DNA of 22,269 nucleotides from Roseovarius sp. Its GTDB lineage: Bacteria; Pseudomonadota; Alphaproteobacteria; Rhodobacterales; Rhodobacteraceae. The DNA lies in contig SLDH01000317.1 of assembly GCA_007125415.1 (NCBI GenBank), forward strand, positions 1-22,269, in the 5' to 3' direction. Shown in pieces: positions 7,774 to 22,269 of this stretch. The first letter of the stretch is position 1; the number at the start of each line of letters is the position of its first letter. The notes under the pieces are model-generated. The model did no database searches. It had not been told where the DNA came from and was given only the letters and a program-made list of their open reading frames with translations. The position numbers and the translations under genes were made by a program.

Positions 7774-9219
7774 TCAGGTTGGGAATTCGGCAAGCCCGAT
7801 GCGTGCCCTTTCCTGGGTTTCGTTGCGTTTCCGGGCGCGTCTGCGGCTCACAAGCGGGCCGAGGGCGGCAAGGGTGACAAAGAGCAGTCCGATCTCGAGG
7901 TGGTAGACGAAGGAATAGCCGGTTGCCGGTGTGGCAAGGCCCTCACCCCAGGCTCCCGACATGGCGATTGCATCGACCACATCGCGCAGGATACCGCCCA
8001 GGGCGATGGCCAGCCCAGCGCCGGTGGCCTGCGCGGCGCCCCAGGCGCCCAGCGCCAGCCCGTGACCGGCCAGCTTCTGCACCGGCAGGTTCATCGCGGC
8101 GATCAGGGTCGAGACGGCAAAGAGCCCGTTGCCCAGCCCGATCAGGAAGGCTCCGGTGAAGAAAAGCGGTGCCGAGTCGAGCGGGGCCGCGAAGATCACC
8201 GTCGAGAAGGCCAAAATGCCCACGAGCACGCCGAAGGCCGCGAGCGTGAACGGGCTGATGCCATCGGCGAGCTTCTTGCCTGCCACGCCAAAGCCCAGAA
8301 GAGCGCCAATTGCCCAGACCGCTGTGAGAAGCGTGGTGGACGAAACCGACAGGCCGAGGATTTCGCCGCCATAGGGCTCGAGCAGCACATCCTGCATGTT
8401 GAAGGCCATGGTGCCCACGAAAGCCACCACGAGCAGCCTTGCGACCTGCCCGGCCTGCATGAGGTTGGCCCATGCCTCGCTGAAACGCGGGCGCGGCGCG
8501 CTGCGCTCCTCGCGGCTCATGGGGCGCACGTTTTCCTGCTTCCAGAGCGCGATGAGATTGAGCACGATGCCCACGACAGCCGCGCCCTGCACAACCTTGA
8601 TCAGGCGAATCGAGTCGAAATCGATCAGAAGCCAGCCGATCACCAGCGAGGAAACTGCCATGCCCAGCAGGAACATCACGTAAAGCAGCGCCACCACACG
8701 GGGGCGCGCATGCGGATCGGCACGGTCCGTGGCCAGCGCGAGCCCGGCGGTCTGGGTCATGTGAATGCCGAAGCCCGTCATCAGAAAGGCGATGGCCGCA
8801 AGAACTTCGCCTGCCCACGACGGCCCAACCGTCTGTTCACCTGATAGCACCAGCAGCGCAAAGGGCATGACCGCAAGCCCCCCCATCTGCCAGAGCGAGC
8901 CGAACCAGAGATAGGGGATTCGTTTCCACCCGATGGCGGAGCGGTAGGTGTCCGAGCGAAAGCCCAGCAGCGCCCGGAACGGCGCGATCAGCACGGGCAG
9001 TGCGATCATCACCGCCACGATGGTGGCGGGGACCGATAGTTCGACGATCATCACCCGGTTCAGCGTGCCCAGCAGCATCACCGTCGCCATGCCGACAGAA
9101 ACCTGGAACAGCGACAGGCGCAACAACTGCCCCATCGGCAGCCCGGCACTCGCCGCATCCGCGAAGGGCAGGTAGCGCGTGGTCAGCTGGTGCAGGTGAT
9201 GAGGCCGGAAGAAGATCAT
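7774..9219 (-). CDS. lhaA: LhaA, light-harvesting 1 assembly protein (PucC/BCD-family MFS-like membrane protein)
   Basis: The 481-residue, about 12-helix membrane protein belongs to the PucC/LhaA family thought to deliver bacteriochlorophyll to, or shepherd, antenna proteins during LH1 assembly. Visible family signatures are GTLNRVMIVEL (51-61), PFRALLGFRSD (80-90), GWKRIPYLWFGSLWQ (97-111) and MQDVLLEPYGG (275-285). The start ATG overlaps the bchM stop by 4 nt (ATGA). Position between bchM and puhA is the classic lhaA position. The basic C-terminal tail (SRRRARKRNETQERAR) is cytoplasmic by the positive-inside rule. A second family member starts at 21300. Confidence 0.93.
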   Translation of the reverse strand: MIFFRPHHLHQLTTRYLPFADAASAGLPMGQLLRLSLFQVSVGMATVMLLGTLNRVMIVELSVPATIVAVMIALPVLIAPFRALLGFRSDTYRSAIGWKRIPYLWFGSLWQMGGLAVMPFALLVLSGEQTVGPSWAGEVLAAIAFLMTGFGIHMTQTAGLALATDRADPHARPRVVALLYVMFLLGMAVSSLVIGWLLIDFDSIRLIKVVQGAAVVGIVLNLIALWKQENVRPMSREERSAPRPRFSEAWANLMQAGQVARLLVVAFVGTMAFNMQDVLLEPYGGEILGLSVSSTTLLTAVWAIGALLGFGVAGKKLADGISPFTLAAFGVLVGILAFSTVIFAAPLDSAPLFFTGAFLIGLGNGLFAVSTLIAAMNLPVQKLAGHGLALGAWGAAQATGAGLAIALGGILRDVVDAIAMSGAWGEGLATPATGYSFVYHLEIGLLFVTLAALGPLVSRRRARKRNETQERARIGLAEFPT

Positions 9220-9895
9220 GAAACGAGTTCCAGTGCCTGGGAAATGTAGAAACCGGAGGTGGTCCGCTTGAGCGGCACGAGCGTGCTCGCGGTGGTGCAG
9301 CGCGCCAGTTCGCGCGCGAGGGCATCAGGGGCCTGAGGCACCATGATCGGCGAGCGGTCGGAGCGGGGAAACATCTTGCCCGCATGCCACATCGCCATCA
9401 GGAGCGGCGTGCGCGGTGCGACGGTAAAGACGATACGCTCGCGCGTGCGGGCACCAAGCCCGGCCAGCGCTTCGGCCAGCACCGGGCGGGTGTAGTAGAT
9501 GAGGCTGTCCATCGCGACAACGTAATCATACTGCCCCAGCGTCGGGTCGAGCATGTCGCCTGCGGTGAAACTGACCCTGCCCTGCAGATCAATGGGCAGA
9601 CGGCGAGCGGCGATCTCCACCAGTGACGGTGAGATATCGACGGCCGTTACATCGGCACCGCGCAACGCCAGCTCATGCGTCATCTGCCCCGCACCGCAGC
9701 CCGCATCGAGCACGCGCGCGCCGCACAGGTCTTCGGGCAGGCGTGAGAGGATTTCGGTGCGCATGGCGTCCCTGCCCCGGCGCACCGTCTCGCGTATCCG
9801 CGAGACAGGTGCGTCGCTGGTCAGCCGTTCCCAGGTGCGGGTGGCTGTCTTGTCGAAATAGGTCTCGACCCGGTTCAGAGTACGCTCATAGCTCA

Positions 9896-9896
<1 letters not shown>
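9216..9896 (-). CDS. bchM: Magnesium-protoporphyrin IX O-methyltransferase
   Basis: BchM transfers methyl from S-adenosylmethionine to Mg-protoporphyrin IX, giving the ester that AcsF cyclises. The 226-residue product has the SAM-binding glycine motif VLDAGCGAG (62-70), the acidic residue D87 in VTAVDIS, and YDYVVAMDSLIYY characteristic of this methyltransferase. The chosen ATG overlaps the bchL stop by one base (TGATG); an in-frame TTG directly before it is less likely. The 3' end overlaps lhaA by 4 nt. Confidence 0.94.
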
Positions 9897-17713
<7,817 letters not shown>

Positions 17714-17746
17714 CGGACTCGTGGAGTTGTGCTGTTTCCCGAGTTG

Positions 17747-17776
17747 ATGTTAGGGCCATGAGGGCAAAAGTGTCAA
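17747..17776 (-). promoter_or_regulatory. Candidate sigma-70-type promoter of the bchF superoperon
   Basis: On the - strand TTGACA (17776-17771) is followed after 18 nt by TAACAT (17752-17747). This leaves a leader of roughly 27 nt before the bchF ATG. The -35 hexamer is a perfect consensus and forms one end of the PpsR box at 17771-17788, so repressor binding would block the polymerase. It fits the known PpsR/CrtJ mode of action. Confidence 0.6.
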
Positions 17777-17788
17777 CTTCTATTTACA
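17771..17788. promoter_or_regulatory. PpsR/CrtJ box overlapping the bchF -35
   Basis: TGTCAACTTCTATTTACA is an exact TGT-N12-ACA. It overlaps the -35 of the candidate bchF promoter. PpsR boxes before bchF are established in Rhodobacter, and ppsR itself is encoded about 1.1 kb away. Confidence 0.75.
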
Positions 17789-17939
17789 CTTTTTGAATTC
17801 GTCGCTGTCTAAATTAATTTGCCCGGGCAGGCTGCGGTTGCCAGCCGGACTTTCAAAAATATATGTATATAGTTCAATGACATATTCACGATTGGTGATT
17901 TTTTACTGGATTTCTGCCGTCAGAAGTGCACGAGAGACG

Positions 17940-17957
17940 TGTCTACGCAAATTGACA
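17940..17957. promoter_or_regulatory. PpsR/CrtJ box upstream of ppaA
   Basis: TGTCTACGCAAATTGACA is an exact TGT-N12-ACA. Its right end forms a + strand TTGACA (17952-17957), a possible -35 for ppaA, but the -10 region about 17 nt on (CAAACT) is poor. The centre is 169 bp from the box at 17771-17788. Confidence 0.68.
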
Positions 17958-18054
17958 AACGTACGGGCAACCTGCAAACTGAGAATGCCAGAACAATGAC
18001 TGCAATCCAGATGGAGTGGCGCATCATCATCCGTTGTTCCCCGAGGAGGAACTC

Positions 18055-18861
18055 ATGGAACGACAAGGTCAGGAACTTGCCACCGAAGCGCGTCAGGCTA
18101 GAAGGCCAGCCATTCGGTTTCTGGTACAATCAGCACTTAAAGAAGTGATGTCAGAGAAAAACAATATCCAGCCGGGCAGTCGTCCAGAATGGGTCGCGCA
18201 TCTCTCCAAGGCGCTGATGTCGGAGTCTGAAACAGCCTATCAGTCGGTCCTGTCCTCGCTCATGGCTAACGGGGTCGGCAGTGAGGAGATCCAACAGCGC
18301 TACGTTCCCGACGTGGCGCGCTATCTGGGCGAACTTTGGGCCAATGATATGGCAAGCTTTGTGGATGTGACGGTTGGTACAGCCCGCCTTCAGGAGCTTT
18401 TTCGTGACAATGATGATGCGGCGATGGCACGCTGGGCCCGCCCCGGAATTCCGCTTGGTCGCTCTGTTCTGATGGTCATTCCGCGCTTCGAGCAGCATTC
18501 CCTTGGCGCATTCGTCGCGGCCGATGATATGCGCCGGCATGGGCTTTGGGTTCAGATGGCGATCTACCTGGACCCGACCGAACTGGTTGCCCTTATCAAT
18601 GAGAGCCGCTTTTCCATGCTGGGGATCACGCTTGGCGCACCGGAAAACGTGGAGCGCACCGCTGAACTGGTTGCCTTTATGCGCGAAAACAGTCATGCCC
18701 TGCCGCCGATCGTGATCGGAGGGCATGCGGTTGAGAAAGTGAAGGATGCGGCGTCGCGCTGTGGGGCGGACCATGCGGTGCGTTCCGTGAGCGAAGCGAT
18801 CGAGTTGTGTGATCTGTCGTTCACCGCCAGAGTGTCGGGCCCCGGTGAAGTCTGCGGATGA
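18055..18861 (+). CDS. ppaA: PpaA/AerR-type cobalamin-binding antirepressor of PpsR
   Basis: PpaA (AerR in R. capsulatus) modulates the PpsR/CrtJ repressor and carries a SCHIC (B12-binding-like) domain. The 268-residue product has an N-terminal helical part (about 44-125) and then the B12-type fold LGRSVLMVIPRFEQHSLG (134-151). There, EQHSLG resembles the DxHxxG cobalamin motif with H148 as candidate axial ligand. ITLGAP (191-196) and PPIVIGGHAV (217-226) follow. The ATG at 18055 has a perfect AGGAGG 5 nt upstream. An in-frame GTG at 18016 would add 13 residues beginning MAHHHP. ppsR begins 28 nt after the stop, so the pair is probably co-transcribed. Confidence 0.9.
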   Translation: MERQGQELATEARQARRPAIRFLVQSALKEVMSEKNNIQPGSRPEWVAHLSKALMSESETAYQSVLSSLMANGVGSEEIQQRYVPDVARYLGELWANDMASFVDVTVGTARLQELFRDNDDAAMARWARPGIPLGRSVLMVIPRFEQHSLGAFVAADDMRRHGLWVQMAIYLDPTELVALINESRFSMLGITLGAPENVERTAELVAFMRENSHALPPIVIGGHAVEKVKDAASRCGADHAVRSVSEAIELCDLSFTARVSGPGEVCG

Positions 18862-18889
18862 GATGCAGCGATCCAACGGAGAGTTGAAC

Positions 18890-20308
18890 GTGTCGAGGCA
18901 AGAGGAAAAGACCGACTGGTTGCGGGCAGGCACGTTCCCGCAGATCAAGGGTGTGCGCAACCTGATCGAGCGGTCGTCCGATATTGTTGTTCTCATCGAT
19001 GCCGCTGGCCTTATTTCCGCAGTGTCGGTCAATCCCGATTGCCGATCTCTCGGGTCGCTGGACCATTGGGTCGGTCAACCCTTCGCACAGTTCCTGACCT
19101 ATGAGAGCAAGAGCAAGTTTGCCAAGCGGCTGGAGAAGTTTCGCGCCGATCCCACGCAACCCGTCCGCCCGATAGAGTTGAATCACCTCGACAACGAGGC
19201 ATGGGAATTTCCGATCAAATACACGATCCACCCCTCAGATGATCATTCGGTCCTGCTCATGGGCCGGGACATGGAGCCGATTGCCGAGATCCAGAAACGT
19301 CTCGTCAATGAGCAGATGGCGCGCGAGCGTGATCAGCAGCGCATGCGGCGGGAAGAGACATTCTACCGTATTGCACTGGAAGCGGCCGAGACCGCGCTGG
19401 TCATGGTGGACCCCGATCAGGGCCGCATCCGGGACCTCAACAGCGCTGCTGCCATGATGCTCGGCTCGAAAGCGGATGTGCTGACCGGGAATGTTTTTGC
19501 TCAGGTGTTCGAAGGGCGCCGGCGCGGCGAATTTTCTGAGGCGCTCCACCTTCAGGCCTCTGCGGAAGAGACAAAGCCGGTAGAGGTTATCGCCCGGCGC
19601 AATGACAGGGTGCTGCATGTCATTCCCGAGTATTTCCGGGCGGCGGGTGAGCTCTTCATGCTTTGCCGCCTGTTGCCTGTGGACGGGCAGGAGTTCTCCA
19701 GCCCGAATCTGGCCCATACGCTGACCGCCCTTTTTGCCTCGACCAGCGACGCGATTGTCCTGACAGACTCCAAGGGTGTCATCCGCGATGCCAATGATGC
19801 ATTCCTGATCATGGCAGATGCCACGCAGTTGCGTGATGTAAAGGACGAGTCGCTTGCCGAATTCCTGGTGCGCGGCTCGATCGACCTGCGTCTCATCCTC
19901 GAGTCGGCGTCGACCAAGGAGCGTCTTCGCAGCTACAGTGCGCAATTCAAGAGTGTCGTGGGCACCCGCGCGAATGTGGATATCTCCGCCGCAGCGCTGC
20001 GTGCAGGGGCCGGCGATGGCGGGTTTGGCTTGATCATCCGCGCGGTTTCCATTGCGGAGACGCCGGAGCCTGACGCGGTGGTAAGTGAAGATGCCATGCG
20101 CAATGTCATGGATCTTGTCGGCACGGCGTCGCTCAAGGAGTTGGTCTCGGCCACATCCGACGTGGTGGAAAAGATGTGCATGGAAACGGCCATCCAGCTT
20201 ACGGGCAACAACCGGATGGCCGCCGCCGAGATGCTGGGGCTCTCTCGCCAAAGCTTCTATGTGAAGCTTCGCAAACATGGGCTGATCAAGCACGACAGCG
20301 ACAAATAA
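18890..20308 (+). CDS. ppsR: PpsR/CrtJ, redox-responsive repressor of photosynthesis genes
   Basis: PpsR binds TGT-N12-ACA sites and represses bch, crt and antenna genes under oxygen. The 472-residue product shows an N-terminal domain (about 20-135) ending in GRDMEPIAEIQ, two PAS domains (about 155-260 and 275-385), LTGNNRMAAAEMLGLSRQS (437-455) and a C-terminal Fis-type helix-turn-helix (about 432-465). C259 (LFMLCRL) and C430 (VEKMCMETA) match the two redox cysteines C251 and C424 of R. sphaeroides PpsR. The GTG start has GGAGAG 6 nt upstream and gives nearly the length of R. sphaeroides PpsR. The ATG at 18863 (nine codons earlier) is possible but has a poorer ribosome site. Confidence 0.94.
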   Translation: MSRQEEKTDWLRAGTFPQIKGVRNLIERSSDIVVLIDAAGLISAVSVNPDCRSLGSLDHWVGQPFAQFLTYESKSKFAKRLEKFRADPTQPVRPIELNHLDNEAWEFPIKYTIHPSDDHSVLLMGRDMEPIAEIQKRLVNEQMARERDQQRMRREETFYRIALEAAETALVMVDPDQGRIRDLNSAAAMMLGSKADVLTGNVFAQVFEGRRRGEFSEALHLQASAEETKPVEVIARRNDRVLHVIPEYFRAAGELFMLCRLLPVDGQEFSSPNLAHTLTALFASTSDAIVLTDSKGVIRDANDAFLIMADATQLRDVKDESLAEFLVRGSIDLRLILESASTKERLRSYSAQFKSVVGTRANVDISAAALRAGAGDGGFGLIIRAVSIAETPEPDAVVSEDAMRNVMDLVGTASLKELVSATSDVVEKMCMETAIQLTGNNRMAAAEMLGLSRQSFYVKLRKHGLIKHDSDK

Positions 20309-20358
20309 GCTGTTCAGTCGGCAAAAGGCCGAAAAAACACTTTCGGAATCGCGCACAG

Positions 20359-20364
20359 TATAGT
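20359..20364 (+). promoter_or_regulatory. Candidate -10 element of bchG
   Basis: TATAGT lies 12 nt before the bchG ATG, in the 68-bp gap after ppsR. No good -35 is found at 16-18 nt. If used, transcription would begin about 5-7 nt before, or at, the start codon. Confidence 0.35.
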
Positions 20365-20369
20365 TAAGT

Positions 20370-20386
20370 TGACACTATGAGTGTCA
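20370..20386. promoter_or_regulatory. Palindrome spanning the bchG start codon
   Basis: TGACAC-TATGA-GTGTCA is a perfect 6-bp inverted repeat with a 5-nt spacer containing the bchG ATG (20377-20379). It overlaps the PpsR-like box at 20382-20399. It could be an operator or a small RNA hairpin that hides the start codon. Confidence 0.5.
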
Positions 20387-21303
20387 CGCCAAATTTACAC
20401 CCGGCCGAAATCAGCGCCCCGCGAAAGTATCCCGCGCCCCGTGCGGTGCTCACCCTGTTCAAGCCGGTCACGTGGTTTCCACCAATCTGGGCCTATCTCT
20501 GTGGCGCTGTCTCCTCGGGTGTGCCGCTGATGTCTGCGCCGTGGCTCGTGCTGTTGGGGCTGATCCTCGCGGGGCCCATCGTCTGCGGCATGTCACAGGC
20601 CGCGAATGACTGGTGTGATCGCCATGTGGATGCCATAAACGAGCCCTACCGCCCGATCCCCTCGGGGCAGGTGCCGGGGCGCTGGGGGCTGTGGATCGCG
20701 CTCTTTGTCAGCGGGTTGGCCCTGGGGATCGGGTGGTTGCTTGGCCCCTGGGGTTTTGGCGCGACCGTCTTTGGCGTGCTTGCGGCCTGGGCCTATTCGG
20801 CCGAACCCGTGCGCCTGAAGAAGTCCGGTGTCTGGGGGCCGGGGCTTGTGGGGCTGTGCTATGAGGGCCTTCCCTGGTTCACCGGCGCGGCCGTGCTGCT
20901 GGCAGGCCCGCCGTCCTGGCAGATCGTGGTGATTGCGGCGCTCTATGCGCTGGGGGCGCACGGCATCATGACACTCAATGACTTCAAGGCGCTGGAAGGT
21001 GACCGGAAGATGGGCGTGAATTCCCTGCCGGTCACGTTGGGCCCCGAGCGCGCGGCGCGTGTGGCCTGCTGGGTGATGACCCTGCCGCAGGTTGCCGTGA
21101 TCTCGCTGCTCTTCCTCTGGGACCGTCCGTGGCATGCGCTGGCCATCTGCGCCTTGCTGGCAGCACAGTTCTGGGCGATGCGCGTCATGCTGGCCGATCC
21201 GAAGGAAAAGACACCCTGGTATAACGGCACAGGCGTGCTTTTCTATGTAAGCGGCATGATGGTTGCAGCCTTCGCCCTGCGCACGCTGGGAGCAGGAGGA
21301 TGA
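20377..21303 (+). CDS. bchG: Bacteriochlorophyll synthase (bacteriochlorophyllide prenyl/phytyl transferase)
   Basis: BchG esterifies bacteriochlorophyllide a with geranylgeranyl or phytyl diphosphate, the last attachment step of the pathway. The 308-residue membrane protein is of the UbiA family. FKPVTWFPPIWAYLCG (28-43) is followed by the first Asp-rich motif NDWCDRHVDAINEPYRPIPS (77-96) and the second, TLNDFKALEGDRKMG (199-213), with about eight or nine membrane helices. The ATG has no Shine-Dalgarno (GTTGACACTATG), yet the MSV start fits homologues. It follows ppsR after 68 nt and overlaps the next gene by 4 nt (ATGA). Confidence 0.96.
   Translation: MSVTPNLHPAEISAPRKYPAPRAVLTLFKPVTWFPPIWAYLCGAVSSGVPLMSAPWLVLLGLILAGPIVCGMSQAANDWCDRHVDAINEPYRPIPSGQVPGRWGLWIALFVSGLALGIGWLLGPWGFGATVFGVLAAWAYSAEPVRLKKSGVWGPGLVGLCYEGLPWFTGAAVLLAGPPSWQIVVIAALYALGAHGIMTLNDFKALEGDRKMGVNSLPVTLGPERAARVACWVMTLPQVAVISLLFLWDRPWHALAICALLAAQFWAMRVMLADPKEKTPWYNGTGVLFYVSGMMVAAFALRTLGAGG
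20382..20399. promoter_or_regulatory. PpsR/CrtJ-like box at the start of bchG
   Basis: TGTCACGCCAAATTTACA is an exact TGT-N12-ACA covering bchG codons 2 to 8. It shares TGTC, AAATT and ACA with the box before ppaA, and TGTCA and ATTTACA with the box before bchF. That extra similarity makes a chance match less likely. Confidence 0.55.
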
Positions 21304-22269
21304 CGCTGAGCTGGCTCTCTATCGTCCGGCTGGGCCTCGTGCAGATGTGCATCGGCTCGGTCGTGGTGCTGACCACGTCCACACTCAACCGCCTGATGGT
21401 GGTCGAATTCGCCCTGCCTGCCGTCCTGCCCGGCCTGCTTGTCGCATTGCATTACGGCATCCAGATCACCCGGCCCAACTGGGGTTTCCGGTCGGATGCC
21501 GGAGGCAGCCGGACGCGCTGGATCATCGGCGGCATGGGCGCGCTTGCCCTCGGCGCCTATGGCGCGACTGTGGGTGTGGTTCTCTTCGAGGTGAGCCATG
21601 CGCTGGCGCTCGCCGTCTCCATCCTGTCCTATGCCCTGATCGGGCTGGGTGTCGGGGCTTCCGGCACATCGCTGCTGGCGCTGCTTGCCACCGCGACTGC
21701 CGCGCATCGGCGCGCCGCCGCGGCCACGATCACATGGCTGATGATGATTGCCGGTATCGCCATCACGGCTGCCACTGTCGGCTTCTTTCTCGAGCCCTAT
21801 TCCCATGCGCTGCTGCTCAGGATCGTGGCGGTTGTAACCCTTGGTGCCTTCGGGCTTACGATCCTGGCGATCTGGGGGGTCGAGCGCGGCGTCAAGACGG
21901 CGCTGCCCCAGCGTGACAGCACAACCTTCATTGAAGGGATGCGCCAGATCTGGTCGGAGAGGGCGACCCGCCATTTCACCATTTTCGTATTTCTGTCCAT
22001 GACCGCCTATTTCATGCAGGAGTTGATCCTCGAGCCCTATGCCGGGCTTGTCTTCGGCTTCACGCCAGGGCAATCGACCTCGCTCAGCGGGGCGCAGAAT
22101 GGCGGCGTGTTTCTTGGCATGCTGCTTGTGGGCGTGGCCGCGACCGGCCTGCGCATCGGCAGCCTGCGCCATTGGGTGGTGCTGGGCTGCCTCGGCTCCG
22201 CAGCGAGCCTCGTGTTGATTGCCATGCTGGGCGCTGTGGCTGTGCCCACCGGGCTGATGCCCGCCGTTA
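21300..22269 (+). CDS. PucC/LhaA-family membrane protein (bch2/orf428-type), cut by the window end
   Basis: The first 323 codons are present and the frame stays open to the last base. The product is polytopic and belongs to the same family as LhaA (7774-9219): STLNRLMVVEF (27-37) corresponds to GTLNRVMIVEL, GFRSDAGG (62-69) to GFRSD, and MQELILEPYAG (239-249) to MQDVLLEPYGG. Position directly after bchG matches the gene called bch2 or orf428 in Rhodobacter, normally followed by bchP. Its exact role is unsettled; a link to pigment delivery or antenna assembly is inferred from the family. The ATG overlaps the bchG stop (ATGA), and an AGGAGG abuts it with no spacing, so re-initiation by coupling is likely. 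Confidence 0.88.
   Translation, partial: MTLSWLSIVRLGLVQMCIGSVVVLTTSTLNRLMVVEFALPAVLPGLLVALHYGIQITRPNWGFRSDAGGSRTRWIIGGMGALALGAYGATVGVVLFEVSHALALAVSILSYALIGLGVGASGTSLLALLATATAAHRRAAAATITWLMMIAGIAITAATVGFFLEPYSHALLLRIVAVVTLGAFGLTILAIWGVERGVKTALPQRDSTTFIEGMRQIWSERATRHFTIFVFLSMTAYFMQELILEPYAGLVFGFTPGQSTSLSGAQNGGVFLGMLLVGVAATGLRIGSLRHWVVLGCLGSAASLVLIAMLGAVAVPTGLMPAV

Larger units (their letters stand above)
17714..18054. other. Divergent bchF/ppaA control region
   Basis: This 341-bp stretch separates the two divergent transcription units and is visibly richer in A/T than the flanking genes, especially 17861-17910. It holds the bchF promoter candidate, two TGT-N12-ACA boxes, and a small stem GGCTG/CAGCC (17830-17846, 7-nt loop). 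A near miss, TGT-N13-ACA, lies around 17873-17891. Small open frames in it lack ribosome sites and coding character, and I do not call genes here. Confidence 0.75.

Noticed and set aside
17873..17891. Third PpsR-like site in the bchF/ppaA region
   Set aside because: The spacing is TGT-N13-ACA, one base too long for the known site, so it is not counted as a box.
17793..17999. A 68-codon + strand frame in the bchF/ppaA control region
   Set aside because: It has no ribosome site, overlaps the PpsR box, and crosses an AT-rich stretch that looks regulatory; the product has no recognisable character.

Overview
The window is a segment of a photosynthesis gene cluster from a GC-rich alphaproteobacterium. 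It most resembles an aerobic anoxygenic phototroph of the Rhodobacterales (Roseobacter-type). The reasons are the gene order bchFNBHLM-lhaA-puhABC-(small ORF)-acsF-puhE-hemA, a divergent ppaA-ppsR-bchG-(PucC-family) block, dxs behind a probable puf-operon end, and the oxygen-dependent cyclase gene acsF inside the puh operon. Genus and species cannot be fixed from the sequence alone.

Layout. (1) Bases 1-45 are the last 14 codons of an upstream + strand gene, probably the last puf gene, followed by a perfect 12-bp hairpin. (2) dxs, 167-2092 (+), supplies isoprenoid precursor. (3) A 276-bp convergent gap contains several hairpins, including the likely hemA terminator. (4) From 17713 down to 2369, fourteen genes run on the - strand with almost no gaps: bchF, bchN, bchB, bchH, bchL, bchM, lhaA, puhA, puhB, puhC, a 98-codon gene, acsF, puhE, hemA. 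Nine of the thirteen junctions overlap: five 4-nt ATGA, two 1-nt TGATG and two 11-nt. This looks like one translationally coupled superoperon. (5) A 341-bp AT-richer divergent control region (17714-18054) holds two TGT-N12-ACA boxes, the known PpsR/CrtJ recognition pattern. (6) On the + strand follow ppaA (aerR), ppsR (crtJ), bchG and the first 323 codons of a second PucC/LhaA-family gene, cut by the window edge.

How it works together. HemA makes 5-aminolevulinate. BchH is the porphyrin-binding subunit of Mg-chelatase, BchM methylates Mg-protoporphyrin, AcsF forms ring E with O2, BchL/N/B (DPOR) reduce ring D, BchF hydrates the vinyl group, and BchG attaches the isoprenoid alcohol whose precursors depend on Dxs. 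PuhA is the reaction-centre H subunit. PuhB, PuhC, PuhE and LhaA assemble reaction centre and LH1. PpaA/PpsR form the redox- and light-responsive repressor pair that probably controls the cluster.

Nearly all of this is a known type of cluster, and I see no clearly undescribed system. The points most worth a second look are regulatory: a PpsR-like box with overlapping palindrome at the bchG start, where bchG also lacks a Shine-Dalgarno; a PpsR-like box before dxs; two boxes about 16 helical turns apart between bchF and ppaA; a possible dual start of ppaA; and the small conserved-looking gene between puhC and acsF.
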